The notes under the pieces were generated by a model that did no database searches, had not been told where the DNA came from, and worked only from the letters and a program-made list of their open reading frames with translations. Shown piece by piece: positions 25,601-40,600 of a stretch of DNA of 64,000 nucleotides; the first letter of the stretch is position 1; the number at the start of each line of letters is the position of its first letter. This DNA is from Petaurus breviceps papuanus. Taxonomy: Eukaryota > Chordata > Mammalia > Diprotodontia > Petauridae. The translations under genes and the position numbers were made by a program. The stretch lies in NCBI GenBank assembly GCA_028583685.1, contig JAMXIF010000015.1, positions 58,025,591 to 58,089,590 on the forward strand. Direction: 5' to 3'.

Positions 25601-28600
25601 AAATGGTCACCCACTTCTGCAAAGGAGCAGAAGGGAGCTTGGCCATTATAATTTTGTTTTTATTTTTTATTTTATTTTTCATTTCATTATAATTTTTCAT
25701 TTTCAGTAATTTTGTTCTTGTCATCCTTTTTATTTATGTCATTGAAGTCATTGTATTGTATAGATGTTATTTTCCTGGTTGTGCTTACTTTACTTTGTTT
25801 CATTTCATATAATTCTCTATTTTAATTTCTCTATAGTCATCATTTCTCACAGCACAGAATATTCCATTACATTCATGTATCACCATTTGTTTATTTCCCA
25901 GTCGGATATTTGTTTCTGGTTCTTTGCAACCACAAAATTTTTTGCTGTCCATATTTTGGTCTTATCCATATTTGGGCCTTTTTTTGGTCATTTACTTCCA
26001 TAAGGTAAATAAAAGGCAGTGGAATCTTTGGGTCAAAGAGGATAGATATTTTAATCATTTTTCATATAGTTCCATAGTTTTCATATAGTTGCATGTTACC
26101 TTCCTAAACAAGTGGACCAATTCACAACTCCACCAGCAAAGCAGTAGCGTGCCCATCTTTTATAAGCTCTCCAGCATTGATTCTCTCATCTTCCATCACT
26201 GCCAGTTTGCTGAGTCCTAGGTGTGAGCTGAAACTTCAGGGTTGTTTTGATTTGCATTTGTCTTATTACCAGGGACTTGGAGCATTATTTCATATTGTTA
26301 ATAGTTTGCAGGTCTTCTTTTGATAATTATATCTTTTCACTCCTTTCCCTTGATCTAACAGAACTGAAGGATGTGTTCTTTAACTGTGACAGTGTGGTAC
26401 TAGTCTTTACTGTTGTGTTTAACAAGAGTTTTGTTGCCGTTCCATCTTAACACTATTACAACCATAATCTATATTGTTCTTTTGGGTCAACTTTCTTCAT
26501 TCCATCCCAGTTCAGAAAATCTTCTTTTAGCTTTCAGAATTCTTCATATTTGCCATTCCTTATAGCACAGTAATATCTGTTTCATTAACATAGCATAGAT
26601 TGTTTTACTATCCCCTAATAACTGAGCACATGCTTTGTTTCCAGCGTTTGGCTGTCCTAGATGATACTGCTGTGAACATTTTTGTACATGAGGGTTTTTT
26701 CTTGCCGTCAATAACTGCCTTTGCATATGGTCCCAGTAGTAGACTCATTGGGCAAAGGGTATTAACAGCTTAATAACTTTTACATAATATCAAATTGTTT
26801 TGTGTTTTGTTTATCAGGACAGGTGATAGAATTCATAGCTCTGGTAGTAAATTAGCATTTCTGAATTCCAACAGCTGCTCCAGCAATGAGTTTTTTCCAT
26901 CTTTTAGATTTTTTGCTAGCTTGATGGATATGAAATGGTATCTTGGGGTGGTCTTAACTTGCAGGTCTCTGATTATTAGTGATTTTGAACATTTTTATGC
27001 CTTATTTTGAAAACTTTATAACCTTTTCAAAGTATTTTACTTTGTCTTGTATGTTTGCCATATACTAGGAGAATTATATTAATATGATCAAGTTAACTGT
27101 TTATCTGAACTCCCTACTTTAGGGGAGCAGAGGGGGCAGTGAATTAGTCATGCAGGACAAATCTGAAGAAGGCAGGAGCAGTACATGTTAATGGGGACAA
27201 AAATGTGGAAAGGAGTATTGGGGGGAAGTATTCTGCAAAGCATTCAGACCCTCTTTTCCAGTGATTTTTGGTGTAGAAAATAATAGAACAATAGAGGATT
27301 AGGAGAGGAGGAAGATAATCTTGGTATGTGAGCACTGAGGAGCAATCTGGATAAATCAGGAATTGACCTAGTAATCTCAGAGAATCAATCAACAATCATT
27401 TATTGAACCCCTATTACATGACCGGAGCTATTATGCTAAGTGTTAGGGATACAAAGGCAAAAATTGAAATTGTCCCTGACCTCAGTGAGCTTTTAGTCTA
27501 TCAAGAAGTAAAAAAGCATAAGGGCAGAGGATAGCATTTGTTTTTTTCGTGAATCAAATACAGTTGCAGACTAAAACTTTGTAAACTAAGGTTTATGTAG
27601 AATAAATACAAATATAGTATAAAGAGCCCTGAACTTGGAATCAGAGGACTTGGGTTCAAATCCTGGTTCTGCTATTTATTAAGTAGTACAATCTTGGACA
27701 AGTCACGGTTTCCTTACCTGTAAAGTGGAAGAATTGGATTAGATGAGGGATTTTAAAGATCAGGGATTTGGGCTTTATAAGTACTGTGAATAGTTTTCAA
27801 GGAATCTGCGAACCTAGATGAGAAAAAAATAATTATATCTTTATTTTCACTAACTTCTAACTGGAATTTAGCATGGCCTTCAATTATGAATTTAGGCTAA
27901 AAAAATATTATTTGGAACAGGGGTCCATAGGCTTCACCAGACTGCCAAAGGAGTCTGTGACACACAAGAGGTTACAGTTCTGGACTAGATAATCTGTTAG
28001 GTCATTTCCTCCTCAAAATTTATGACCTTATAATCCTAAATTCCCATTCCTTTTCCCCTCATAATATGATCTTTTTTATGACAGAGTATTGAGTTTATTT
28101 TTGAAATTCCTCATTCTTTCTCTCCTTTTCTCTGCCTCCCTTCTTTAACACTGAAGTCAAGCCAAAAAGTACTTGGTGGGAGTACTACAGAGGAGTCTGC
28201 CTACCCCCTTAGCATCTGGAGTTGTTTTTTTTATGACTAGTAGATGAAACCGATAAAATGAAATATATCCCTTGGGCTGGTAAATCAAGAGGTTGTTTAT
28301 TGGCTGTCATCAAAAAAATTATACCACATTCAGCCTTTAAAAATTTTTTATTTTATTCTATTTTCACCAAATTCAGTCTTGCAAAAGATTAATCTTATAG
28401 AAGGAAGTGATATGCCATTGGTTAAAGTGGTTTTGAATCTTCTTAGAGACATAAAGGACAGAAGCAGGAAACTTTAGTTTGTAATTGAATTCTTTCGTTC
28501 AGAATAATAACATTCATTTGGAAAGCAAAAGGTTAAAACAACATTCTTATTTGAGCAAATCTCCACTTTATTAAAAAACAAATGGAAAAATTTGTTTCTC

Positions 28601-31600
28601 CTTTAAGTTTATCTTTCTTCTCTGCATTCTGGGTTTTTACTTCTAGAGAAATTAAAAGACTGGCCAAAAAAAAAAGTTCAATTCAGCCTGTTTTCCAATA
28701 TGATTAACCTTATCTAATTAATTACTTATGGTGATGCATTTGAATGCAAACCAATGACCCTACCTCAAAGGAAAAATGTGTCAAAATGGAGAATTTAAGC
28801 ACCCTGGAAAGCTGTAGTATTTAAAAATCTTTCTGCCTGAGGGAGACATGTGAAACAGTCAACAGCTGAAGTTTTCATGTTGACAATACAGCAGAGTAAA
28901 TGCAGAAAGAAATCTGGGTTTGCATGTTATGTTATAGGTTCTGTTATTTGCAGCCTTTTTTAGAACTTCCACTGTAACAAATGCATTTGATTTTTTTTTT
29001 TAAAGCAATTGGGGTTAAGTAACTTGATCAAGGTTACACGGCCAGTTATTTTTTGTGTGGGTGCCAAGTATCTGAGGCTGGAACCAATGCCGGGTCTCCT
29101 GATGCTGGGGCCGGGGACTCTTACTGCGCCACCTGGCCGCCCCTAAAAGCATTTGATTTTGAAATCCTTATTCCTTTGCCCTCCTTATGTATGCCATTAG
29201 ACAAGTATTTATTTTTTAAATACAAGCAACTTTAATTTACGTTTTAAGGGGGGAAATATGGATGGAGCAGAGGATTTCATGATAGTCATTAAAATATTTA
29301 GAGATTTCCTTCACCATCTCCCAACCAGGGTTGGACTCACTGTGTATTATAAACCTTCACTATTAGATTTAACTCTCTCAGTTCAAGCCTTACTATAGCA
29401 TAAACTCAGACATCTGTTTCTGAATTGTGGCTATTAATAGTGGGTGGGCTGTATTGTTTCCAAGAAAAGACCACTTCCCCTCCCCGCCTTTTTAAAGAAA
29501 TGGATAATCCTTCATGTTGTAAAAGAAAGCTGTCCAGACTATCAATCCTCAAACTTGCATGTTGGTTGCAATAAAACCCAATTTTATGTTTGATAGGTTT
29601 TAGTTCCTTTCCTTTTTTGTTGGTGTTCTAATAATGTTGTGGTTTTTTTTTCTTCCCCAGATTTCAGTCTTGGATGCAAAACGGTGCATGAACATTGGAA
29701 TATTTCTCAAGCAGTTCAAAAAGTAAGATCTTGTGTTGGCATAGTTTGGATGTTGACAGCATTGCTATTATTAAGGAAAGTTTCAAATCCAGGGTGTGAC
29801 GGAGGGATTAAATTTTAATGGGTGAAAATCCCTTTGCTCCCCCTCAGCTTCTTCATCCTCTTTTTAGATGGGGTTGTTGATAATGCTGCATGAGTATGTC
29901 ACTCTCTGCTGGTCTAGCCTGTGAAAAAATAGGCAAGTGATTTTAGATGCAAGTAAGAATTATCCCAGGGCTCCACTTGGATCCTGCTGTGTCAGTAGGT
30001 TGGCAGGCTTATAGTTATCTTTGCCCTTTAAGTGTGTGTTGAAACGGGGGAAGCAAAAATTTGTTAAATGCAAGAGATCTACCTAAAATGAAAAGAGGTA
30101 GTCATGAGTCAAGTTTCCTTACCACCACCACCACCCTGAAAAAACAAACAAGTAAATATATAAAGTTTTAGTAAAGAAGGCCAAGAAGTTTTTTTAACGT
30201 AATGTTGTTCTTCACCAGGAGAGTAAAAAAAAAAAGGGCCACTGCAGCTGTTGCTGCTTTGAGGTTCCCTGGGTGGCTGGTGGATTGTTTTCTGTGTAAA
30301 GGCAACATTGAACATTGCATTAGAGAGAGTCATGCTGTTTCCCTGGCAAGCCATGCTGCTGTTGGGAGCATTGATACAAAATAGCTTGTCAAAATGGGGA
30401 GGTTGTGGGCTTGAAAGGGTGTTTGTGTCTTTCATTTCCCCTGGATTGTACCTCCTGTTGGTACCAGCAAATGTGAAATGGGATTTGGTCTGCTATCTCT
30501 TCAAGGTCTCCCCAGTCCATAGTAGAAGATATCCTCCAAGGAAATGGTGAACATTATGGATCAGAAACATTGCGAGAATTTCTCAAGCTTTTGCCGGAGT
30601 CAGAAGAGGTACATTGGTTTTAGGGAGGGATGGGTTCTGGATGCATTCACTCTGCTCTTATTGTGATGGAAGTAGACTTGATATTTTGAGTGTCTTTTCT
30701 TATGCTGAAAGGTCTTTGTTCTGATCCTTCCTCCAGCCACAGTGAGAGCTACTGGGGCACAGAACTTGGTACATGGCAGCCATCCAACAAATGCTTATTG
30801 TTGATTAGTGCATAAGCATCTCCATTCCTCATCAGTTAAAACCCAACATAGTTAAGATCCAGTATATAATATGATACTTTGAGTTCTTTTTGCAATCTCA
30901 AAACTCTTTACAAATGCTAATCTTATCCCATGTAAATTATTCTTTATATTATAGAGAATTATAGATTATTAAGATGCATTTAAAATGCTAACTTACGCAT
31001 TAAAACAATAAATTTAAAAATAAAGAGGCTAGTTTGGTTCATCAGATCATGATCTCCTTTGCCTCAGTTAAAATTTTTTTTTTCTCTGAAAGGAAAACAC
31101 ATGTGAGAGAAATAGAGTGGAGTACTAGAAAGAGAGCTGACTTCAGAGACAGAAAGATATGGGTTTAAATCTCACATCTGACACATACTATCTGTGTTAC
31201 CTGGGCAAGTCTAAAACTCTGAAACTCCAGAGAAGTCCTGGCCTGCACTAAGTTCTCCTAAGGAGTTCCCTACCACAGTAAACTCAACAATTTGATTTCT
31301 GCTTCCTTAAAAAAAAACAAAACTTGAAACTAAAGAAAGAAAAAATACCACAAAGTTGGTATGGGGCTATTTGTAAATAATCCACCAACCCAAATGACTA
31401 AAAAGTGAAAAAAAAATTCAGTTTAACAGACCATTTAGTCTGAGATACAAAATTAGTTTGCTTAATATTCAGAGTGAATTGAGGGAGTAGGATAGAGTGA
31501 ATTAACAATTTGTACACGTTGGTTAAAAATCCTGTGATATATGCTTAGAGCAATAGAGAAGATCAAACTTTGTGAAAGCTCCCTAAGTTATGACACCTCC

Positions 31601-34600
31601 CCTCTGTCTTTTTTACAACTGGGTCTCCAAGTAATTCATTAACAAGCCTAATTACGCTTTCTTCTGGGATCAGTGGGAAACTCTAGTTTAAAATGTCATG
31701 TTTAAGGACTTAATGGGTAACTTGGCATTTTAAATGCATCTTCATAATCTATAGTTTTCATTGTACCTTAGAATTCCCAATTGTAAATTAAAGGAGTAAG
31801 ATTAATTAATAAAGCTTAATATTTGTGAAGTCTTGGGAATATGAAAGGAACTCTAACGGTGTCATACTATAATTTGTACTGGATCTTAACTATTTTATTT
31901 TTTTATTGGTAAGGAATGTTTGTTTGTTTGTTATGATGTTATGTTTGGTATGATCTACATAATCTCATTAATTCGAATAGTATCAGTTCTCCCTTCTTTG
32001 TGGAGTGGAGGACTCCATGCCCCCTACAGGAACTGCTACTACTGAAACATTCATTACTTAGTGTTCAGCCTTGAATGATGACTCTTTCTGATCTTAAGTT
32101 GGCTGGTCCTTGGATGCCATGTTATTTTGGGCAAAAAATGAAACAAGCATGATTGTATTATAACTTTAGCTCATATTTAGGGGAAACCAGGGCTTTCCAC
32201 AGACTTTTCTTGCAGGGGGAAGGGCAGGCAATTGGGGTTAAATGACTTGCCCAAGGTCACACAGCTAGTAAGTATGTTAAGTGTCTGAGGTCGAATTTGA
32301 ACTCAGGTCCTCCTGACCCCAGAGCCGGTGCTCTATTCACTGTGCCATCTATGCCCCTCCATAAGTTTTTCTTCCACAGCTGTATCCTAGTTAGGACTAA
32401 GTTTTTCATATCCATCCTTATCTCAGAGGATCCAGTAGACAGCTAAATAAACAATCACCTACAAAGTGCTTGATATGTTCCAAGCACTCTGTTCACTGCT
32501 GGGATTACCAGTATAAGCAAGCAAGATAGTCTCTGCCCTCAGTGAACTTCCATTCTAGCAGAGGAAGACAAGATGTAAATAAAGGAGAGCGAGAGATGGG
32601 AGTACCAGAGCAGTGATGTTGTGTTGATATTGCTGGAAAGTGGAGGGATGCAAAGTTAAATAAAAAAAGCATGTTATGAAGTCCTGTGTTCAAATCCACG
32701 TCTGATACCGCTTCAGTGTGGGTGCGTCTCAACTTTTCTGAGCCTCACCTTCCAAGTCTGTAAATGAGATCATGGATATAAAGTGCTTTTAAAACTTTAA
32801 AAAGCTATACTTTATAAAATATAAGTATACTTTACAAAAAGCCAGTTGTAATGATTAACGGAGAGCCTGAAGGTTACAGAAATCTTGGGAGAAAAAAGTA
32901 ATGTAATTGTGAAAAACATTAATTTTAAAGATTGTTTCTCTTTCCTGGGCACTGAGGACTGTCAGCTATGTCGAGATTCCTAGAGCCATTGGATCTTAGC
33001 TTTAAAGCTGGAAGGGGCCTCAGAGGCCATGTAGCCCAGATGTGGTCAATGAGACCCAAGGAATTTAAGTGCCTTTCCCCAAGGCCACACAGGGATTAAT
33101 CATCGGAGGGAACCTCTTTGCCTGGCTCCAGTTTCTCACCTCAGGTGGTTGGTTAACCCATCCCAGGGCCTGGGTGTAGACTCCTTAAGTTACCTCCCAG
33201 TTCTGAAATAAGCAGCAGCTGGTCCACATTGCTTCCCCTGGTGTGGGATCATCAGCCTTGCAATCTGACAAGGCCTGTCAAACTCCTCCTTGTTTACAGT
33301 ACTTACTGTTGGTTCCAACTCACCACACCCTCTCCACTCAAACTGTGAGCTTGTTTCCTTCATCAGCAACTCCCTGACAGTCCCTGGGCTGACTCCCCAA
33401 ACCTCCCCTCCTTTCTTCTCCCCTCCCTAAACGATTCAGGCATATCTGTGCTGTTGAAGGGAGTAGTGGCAGCAAAAGGCTGGTGACTGATGTCCTGAGC
33501 AAAAACAAGTTTTTGTGGGTGGTGTTAGTACCATGTGGCTTCTGGCACCAGAGGACCTGAATTTCATTGTACCCTTCCTTTTCCTGAGGATCAGGTGCCA
33601 GAAAAGCTAGAGCAGAGGGGTGATATTTGGGGGGGGGGGGTGGAGGGACAGTTAGAGGGACTAGGAGAGGTAGGGAAGAATCTAAAGAAGAGGTAGTCCC
33701 AAATGGAGAAGCTGAGGAATGTATTAGGGACGTATCAGTGATGGAATGAGCCACCATTTACTGGAGTGGTGATGTCTGGGTTCATTTGTGCAATAAAGAA
33801 TAATGAATTGACAGAGGCAATATGGCGCCATTGGATAAGGGCATAACTGGGTTCAGATCTCACCTTCCTAGCCTGGGCAAGTTGCCTAATCTGTGACTCG
33901 GTTGCCTTATCTGTAAAATGAGGAAGTTGGATTCAGTGGTCTCTAAGGTGCCTTCACTCTTTAAATCTATAATCCTAAAACTGAATAGTGTAAGGTTTAC
34001 AAAACATTTTGTATCTTTATTTGATCCTCATAGCAACCTTGTAAATTACTACAGGTGTCCTTATTTTTTAGTTTGTTTTTCATACTTGTGATTTCATCTC
34101 TTCAGTGAACTCCCAGTATGGAAACTATCATGCATATCTGCAACTTTAACTTAAAAATATTAGAGTGTTGCCTAAAGGCACTGAAAATTTAGGCTTGCCT
34201 AAGGTCATATGTACAGCTAGTATGTATAAGAATCAGAACTTTAAAAAACATTTTTTAGATTTATTTTTATTCTCAGCTTAAGCATCAAATAAAAAGCATT
34301 TCTGTGTACATAGCAGAGCAGAAAAGAGGATTGTACATAAAACTACAGATTTCTATCATAATTGCTTCTCTCTTAAAGTATTTAATAAGATTAAGCCATA
34401 GTTGTCCAAACTATTCCCCTACTTGGGTTTTTTCCTAGCCTCCCTACTTATTTTTTCTGTACTTCACAAAAGATGCTTCAGTGACTCTTTTTTTCTACTT
34501 CAACCCTATACCCCTCCTCTGTCTCACCCTACTCTTCTATTTGAAAAGAAAAAGAACATCCACATCCTTGTAACAAATATGCATAGTCCAAATGAAGAAA

Positions 34601-37600
34601 TGTGAGAAGACACCCCCAACCTATCTCTTCATAGAGGTGGGAGGTGTTAAACGTTGCACATGCTGCCAGATTTTTTCAATGTATCAATCATTGCTGATGA
34701 CTCCATCTCCCCCCCCCCCTAAAAAATCCTTTTTGTCATATGGAATGGTTCTCTGGGAGAGGAAAGAGGAGAGGCATACATAGTATATACTATGGCAGTG
34801 TAATAAACAAAATATCAATACAAACTTATTAAAAAAAAACCAATTCTGTGCACTCAAGTAAAAGAGATTCCCATATGGGCTGCATCACCTTAAGGCCACT
34901 GCCATTCTGTTGGGAGGTACATAGCATACTTCCTTATCAGTCCTCTGGGACCATGGTTGGTCATTACGTTGATTAGAGTTCTCAGCTCTTTTGAAGTTTT
35001 TCTTTATAATGTTATAAATGTATTATTTATTAATTTATATTAATAACATATTAATATGTAATATTTATTAATTATAATGTATAAATTGTTCTCCTAGTTC
35101 ACACTTGACTCTGCATCAGCAGGTCTTCCCAGTTTTCTCTGAAACTATTCTGTGATTTTTTTTTTTTTTACGATGCAATAATATTCCATTCAGTTGTCTA
35201 TCCATTCACTAATGTATAGGCAACCCCCCTTTTAATTTCTTTTTCTGCTTCAGAAAGAAACAATGTAGATATTTTTGGGCATATAGGACCTTTTCCTCTT
35301 CCTTTGATCTCTTTGGGGTATAAGCTTGATAGTGGTATTGCTGGGTCAGTGACTCTTAGGCATGGTTTCAGATTGGCTTTCATAATGACTGGACCAATTC
35401 ACATCTCCACCAACAGTTCATTAGTGTCAGAGGTAGAATTGGAACCCAGTGTTCTGAACTCCAAGGTTGTTCCTCTAGTCACTATGCTAGATACATAGAT
35501 TAGGAAGCTCAAGCTTAATGGACTTAAATCTCTTCTCATAGTCATAGAGCAGATAAATATCAGAGACTGCTTGCGACCTTGGGCAAGTCACTTAACCCCA
35601 ATTGCCCTTCCAAAAAAAGCAAAAAAAAAAATCAGAGACTGGGATTTAGACTCAGTTCTCTTTTGACTCCATCATAAGGGGGCTTGAAGTAGCACTGACC
35701 TCCCTTCTTGCTTTTCTACCACTTTTACTATCAGAACACATTGGTATGAGTAATTGTCAATTGGGTAATTAATTTTCTCCCTATTCTGGAAAAATAGAAT
35801 AGAAAAAGCCCTTTTCTTTTAGGTTTTCCCAGTTGAAGAGCTGGGTTTTATTGTTTGTTTCTCTTCTATCTAGTCTGTTAATTTTCTCTCAAATGAAGAC
35901 AGAGTTAAAATGTAGACATTAGGACACTTAAAAAGAGTGCACATATGTGGCCTCTTTATCCTGCAGGGAGAGAGGAGGGAATTGGAGCCAGCTCTCAGCC
36001 AAGGGAAAGGTCTAAGAAGTATTGCCTTCAGTCCCTTTCTTCCACCACACACTTCTGTTCCAGGTCTTGCTGGTTGTTCCCCCCATGCCCACTCTGATTA
36101 TCTGGTTGTCTTTATGACATGAATGCTTAGAAAGGAGGTAGAAAATCTAGACTGAGTCAAGAAGCATATTGGTTGCTGTGGTCACCTCTGGTTTCCTTTA
36201 CCCTTTATTCCTTTTCATATTCTACTACTATGGGAACAATGATAAGGAAGGAACTTCAAGGTTTGGGGTGCATTGGGAAGGGGAGGGGGAGCATTATATA
36301 GATGAAGAGGAGGAACATTGATTCCCTTATTAAATGATGTAAAAGTCTAGGCTTTCATTTTTTCCATAGATCTGAGCAAAGTAGACAAAGGGCCCTGTGG
36401 GTTTGAAGCTGTATTTTTTTTGGGAGCATGCACAGTTTAAATTTATGGCCTAAATAAGTCCCTTGCCCTCAGCCAACATAATGCTTAATGTTTAACAAAA
36501 GTTTCTTGATAAGTGGCAGGATATGAGTGTATTGGAATATTACTGACCTGTAAGAAATGGTGAATATATTGAATGTGGAGAAGCATGGAAGATTTATATG
36601 AACTGATAAAAGTGAAGTCAACAAAACCAGGAAAAGAATTTATCTAATATGTACAATAACATAAATTTTAAAAATTAATGTTGTGAAATTATAATAATCA
36701 AACCTGGCTTCAAAGAAGAAATATGATATGTACCTTCGCTTCTTTATAGATGTGGGGGACTATGGGCATGGGACACTGCATATATTTTCAGAATTTTTTA
36801 ATATGTTGGTTAGTTTTGCTGAACTCTCTTTTTCTTCTTTTTTTTTCTTTATTATAAGGGATGTCTCTCTGAGAGGGGATAGGGATGAACATATTGGGAA
36901 ATGTAGGTGGTGTAAAAACAAAAGACAATAAATGTATTTTTCAAAAGATTCTTGATAAGAATGATGAGAATTAATCATAATTACAGGCTTGTTTCCTATA
37001 AATCTGGTTCACTCCTTTGATTCACATTTTTCTGTTAATGCTACTGCCACCTTTTCTTTAGCTGTCCCTGGGATTTTTACTAGCATAGGGACTTCCATTG
37101 AGGGTGTTCATTGTGCCTGCACAGGTCAGCACCTGCTTGCAGCTTCTGCTTTTAGAGAGTTGTCCTGAGCACTGTGGGGTTAAGTTATTTGCCTGGTGAT
37201 TCTGATCGCACTGTCAAGATGCTGTGGTTCGTCCAACACATTTCAGTACTGGGTGTGTGTCTCATTTTTTGAAATGGGGATGGGGAAATGAGAAAGGGGA
37301 AAGGGGGTTGTTAGAGGAGAGAGGTAGATGTACAGTACACATTAGTGGCTGGACATAGAAGACATGTGCCTTAGTAGGACCAGAAATGGGCTACGTATTA
37401 AAAAGAACAGAAAAAACAGGCATACAGAAAATTACTTTGAGCCTCTTTCTTCCTGGCAACTGTTTAGGAAGAAATTTTAGCCCATTGCAGGAAAATATTT
37501 TTCTTTACTTTCTTAAAAAAAAATTAACATATACACTTATTAGCCTTGTGATGACCTTGGGCAAGTCACTTAACCCCAGTTGCCCTCCCTTCCCCCACAA

Positions 37601-40600
37601 AAAGTTGAGAAAAATAATTAGCACACATCTGGCCCAACATAGGGTATAAATTTATCCTATTATTTCAGAGAAGTAACTGATTTGAATGTTCTCAAAATGT
37701 AGTCTGTATTAGTAGTAGGTTTGATTTCAAACCTTCAGAAGACAAATTATCTTTTTTTTTTTTTTTTTGCCTTTTGGAGGGCAGTTGGGGTTAAGTAACT
37801 TGCCCAAGGTTACACAGCTAGTATTTTTGTGTTAAGTGACTGAGGCCGAAACCGAACTCAGGTCCTCCTGACTCCGGGGCCGCCGCTTACTCACTGTGCC
37901 ACCTAGCCGCCCTGACAAATTATCTTGATTCTCAATCGCCCCTGAATGAATTGGTGGGAAGTAAGAAAGGGTAAACATAATGTAAAGTGGATGAAAAATC
38001 ATTTAAAAAGGAACATACTCGGAGCGGCCAGGTAGCACAGTGAGTAGCACCGGCTCCAGTGTCAGGATGACCTGGGGGATCGAATCCTGGCTCAGACACT
38101 TAGCACCCACCCAGAAACACCTGGCCGTGTAACCTTGAGCAAGTTACTTAACCCCAATTGCTTAGGGGCGGCCAGGTGGCTCAGCGAGTAACAGCACCGG
38201 CTCCAGTGTTGGGATGACCTGGTGATCAAATCCCGGGCACAGACACTCAGCACCACACCCAGAAATAACTGGCCATGTAACCTTGAGCAAGTTACTTAAC
38301 CCTGATTGCTTTAAAAAAAAAAAAAAAGGAACATGCTTTGTTGGGAACATGTGATAATACCGATAAGTTGTACTTTTTAGTATTACTAAAGTATATACAA
38401 CAACTGGTCTTCCAAGGGGTTTTACTAACAAACCTTAGTGAACTGGTCTGCTAAGTATGTGTTGGAGATCAGCATTTCTGTTGTCTTAGGAGCCCTTCTG
38501 TGGAACCCTGGCTGTTGGACCTTAGGTTTAACATAATTGTTTTTTTTTTCTTCTTCAGTTTATCCTGGGAAAAAATTTTGAGGAACTTTTCAATTATTAG
38601 GTAGACTTTTCCTTTTTTTCCCCTTCTTGCTTGAGAATTTTAAAAGATACCAGTCCCTTTCCATAAAACTATTTATTCCAGTAATTTGGTACAATGTAGA
38701 TGTTAGATCTCACCCAAGGGTGTTTAGTTCCCAATATATATAAAAACTAGCATAGTATAAATTTTACCTGGAAAACATTGACCCTAGGGTAGTATTGAAA
38801 TTTTGTTTCCCTTCACAATATTCCCTTCAGACTCAATTTATCCTTTATTACTTCAAATCATTAAACTTTTTTCTTTTTTTTTAATATTTCAAACTGTTTA
38901 GATTTGACAATTATTAAATGACTGCCATGTGCCAGGCACCGTGAGAGGGGCTAGAGATACAAAGACAAAAACAATAGTCCCTGTCCTCAAGGAGCTTATA
39001 TTCTGGTTCCATTTAGTATATACTATTGGTGCCAGATCAAGATGTTTTGTAGTTTCATGTACTTGTACTCCAAGAACTTCTATTTCAAATCTGTGAATAT
39101 GGGAAAAAATAAAATCCATTAGAGTACAAGCCTGTGTGTGATCATAAAAATTCTCATTGTGTCTGTATTCATTTCTGCTTTTGTAATGATTTTATTTAGC
39201 TCTTTAAAATAAAAAAAAAAATCCAGGCAGTGTTAAAGTTTTTGATCATAAACTGTTATTTTTCTATTCTCTTATTTGTCTTTTAGGTAAAGAAATTAAA
39301 AACATTTAGTGGAGATGCAGCCAAGCTGTCTCTGGCAGATTCCTTTATATTCTTCCTAATTCAGGTGCCAAAGTAAGGATGTATTAGTTGTTCTTTTCAT
39401 AGTGAGTTCTTTGATTATTGATGTTTTTGTGTAAAGTTTTTTTCTGTTCTTTTTTCTTTTTTTTTTTCCTTAGCTATTCACTTCGGCTTGAAGCCATGGT
39501 GCTAAAGAAGGAATTTTTACCTTTGTGTTCTTCTCTATGGGATGACATGTCCATTTTGAGAGTGGCTACAAAAGGTAATTCTGAGGTTATACCTGCCTCT
39601 TATTTGTGCTTGTGGTTACTTATTTCATTTTAACAAGTTCTTGTCAAGTGCTTTGTGCCAGATATTGGGGACAAAGACAAAAAAAAATAGGCCTTGACTG
39701 CAAAGAACTGATAATTTTTTCTTTTTTAAAATTTTATTTGTTTTTAATTTTCAGCATTCACTTCTATAAGATTTTGAGTTCTAAATTTTCTACCCCTCCC
39801 TCTGCTTCCCCCTTCCCAAGATGGTATGCAATCTGATATATGCTATATGTGTACAATCACATTAAACATATTTCCACATTAGTCATGTTGTAAAGAAGAA
39901 TTAAAACCAAAGGGGAAAAACCACAAGAAAGAAGAAACAAAAAATAAAAGAGAGAAAATAGTATGCTTTGGTTTGCATTCAGACTCCATAGTTCTTTCTC
40001 TGAATGTAGATAGCATTTTCCATCCTCAGTCTTTTAAAATCGTCTTAGATCATTGCATTGCTGAGAAGAGTCAAGTCTATCAAAGTTGGTCATTGCACAA
40101 TGATGCTGTTACTGTGTACAATGTTTTCCTGCTTCTGCTCACTTTACTTAGCTTCAGTTCATATAAATCTTTCTAGGTTTTTCTGAAGTCTACCTGCTCA
40201 TCATTTCTTATGGAATAGTAGTATTCCATTACATTTATATACCACAACTTGTTCAGTTATATCCCAATTGATGGGCATCCCCTCAATTTCCACTTCTTTG
40301 CCACCACAAAAAGAGCTGCTATAAATATTTTTGTACATTTGGGGACTTTTCCCTTTTTCAGGATCTCTTTGGGATATAGACCGAGAAGTAGTATCACTGG
40401 ATCAAAGGGTATACACAGTTCTATAGTCCTTTGGGCATAGTTCCAAATTATTCTCCAGAATGGTTGAATCAGTTTACAACTCTACCAACAATGAATTAAT
40501 GTTCCAATTTTCTCACATCTTCTCCAACATTTATCATTTTCCTGTTATGTCACGTTGGCCAATCTGATAGGTGTGATGTGGTACCTCAAAGTTGTTTTAA

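Larger units (their letters stand above)
13606..29660 (+). other. FHDC1 intron between coding exons 1 and 2 (16.1 kb)
   Basis: This is the longest intron. Most of it is repeats listed separately, including the 7SL pseudogene and the HAL1. Single-copy stretches at about 14590-15210, 16100-17030, 17820-18410, 18710-19350, 19430-20010, 23820-24150, 27010-27385 and 28000-28980 show no recognisable gene. Confidence 0.85.
30609..39286 (+). other. FHDC1 intron 3 (8.7 kb)
   Basis: It holds the SINE, L1, L2 and MIR copies listed separately. Stretches without a recognised element are about 30800-31120, 31220-32210, 33160-33810, 35640-36500, 36950-37540 and 38340-38900. A G12 homopolymer lies near 33630-33641. 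A small L2 tail is at 30755-30800 and a MIR-type piece at 31120-31215. No gene was seen. Confidence 0.85.
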
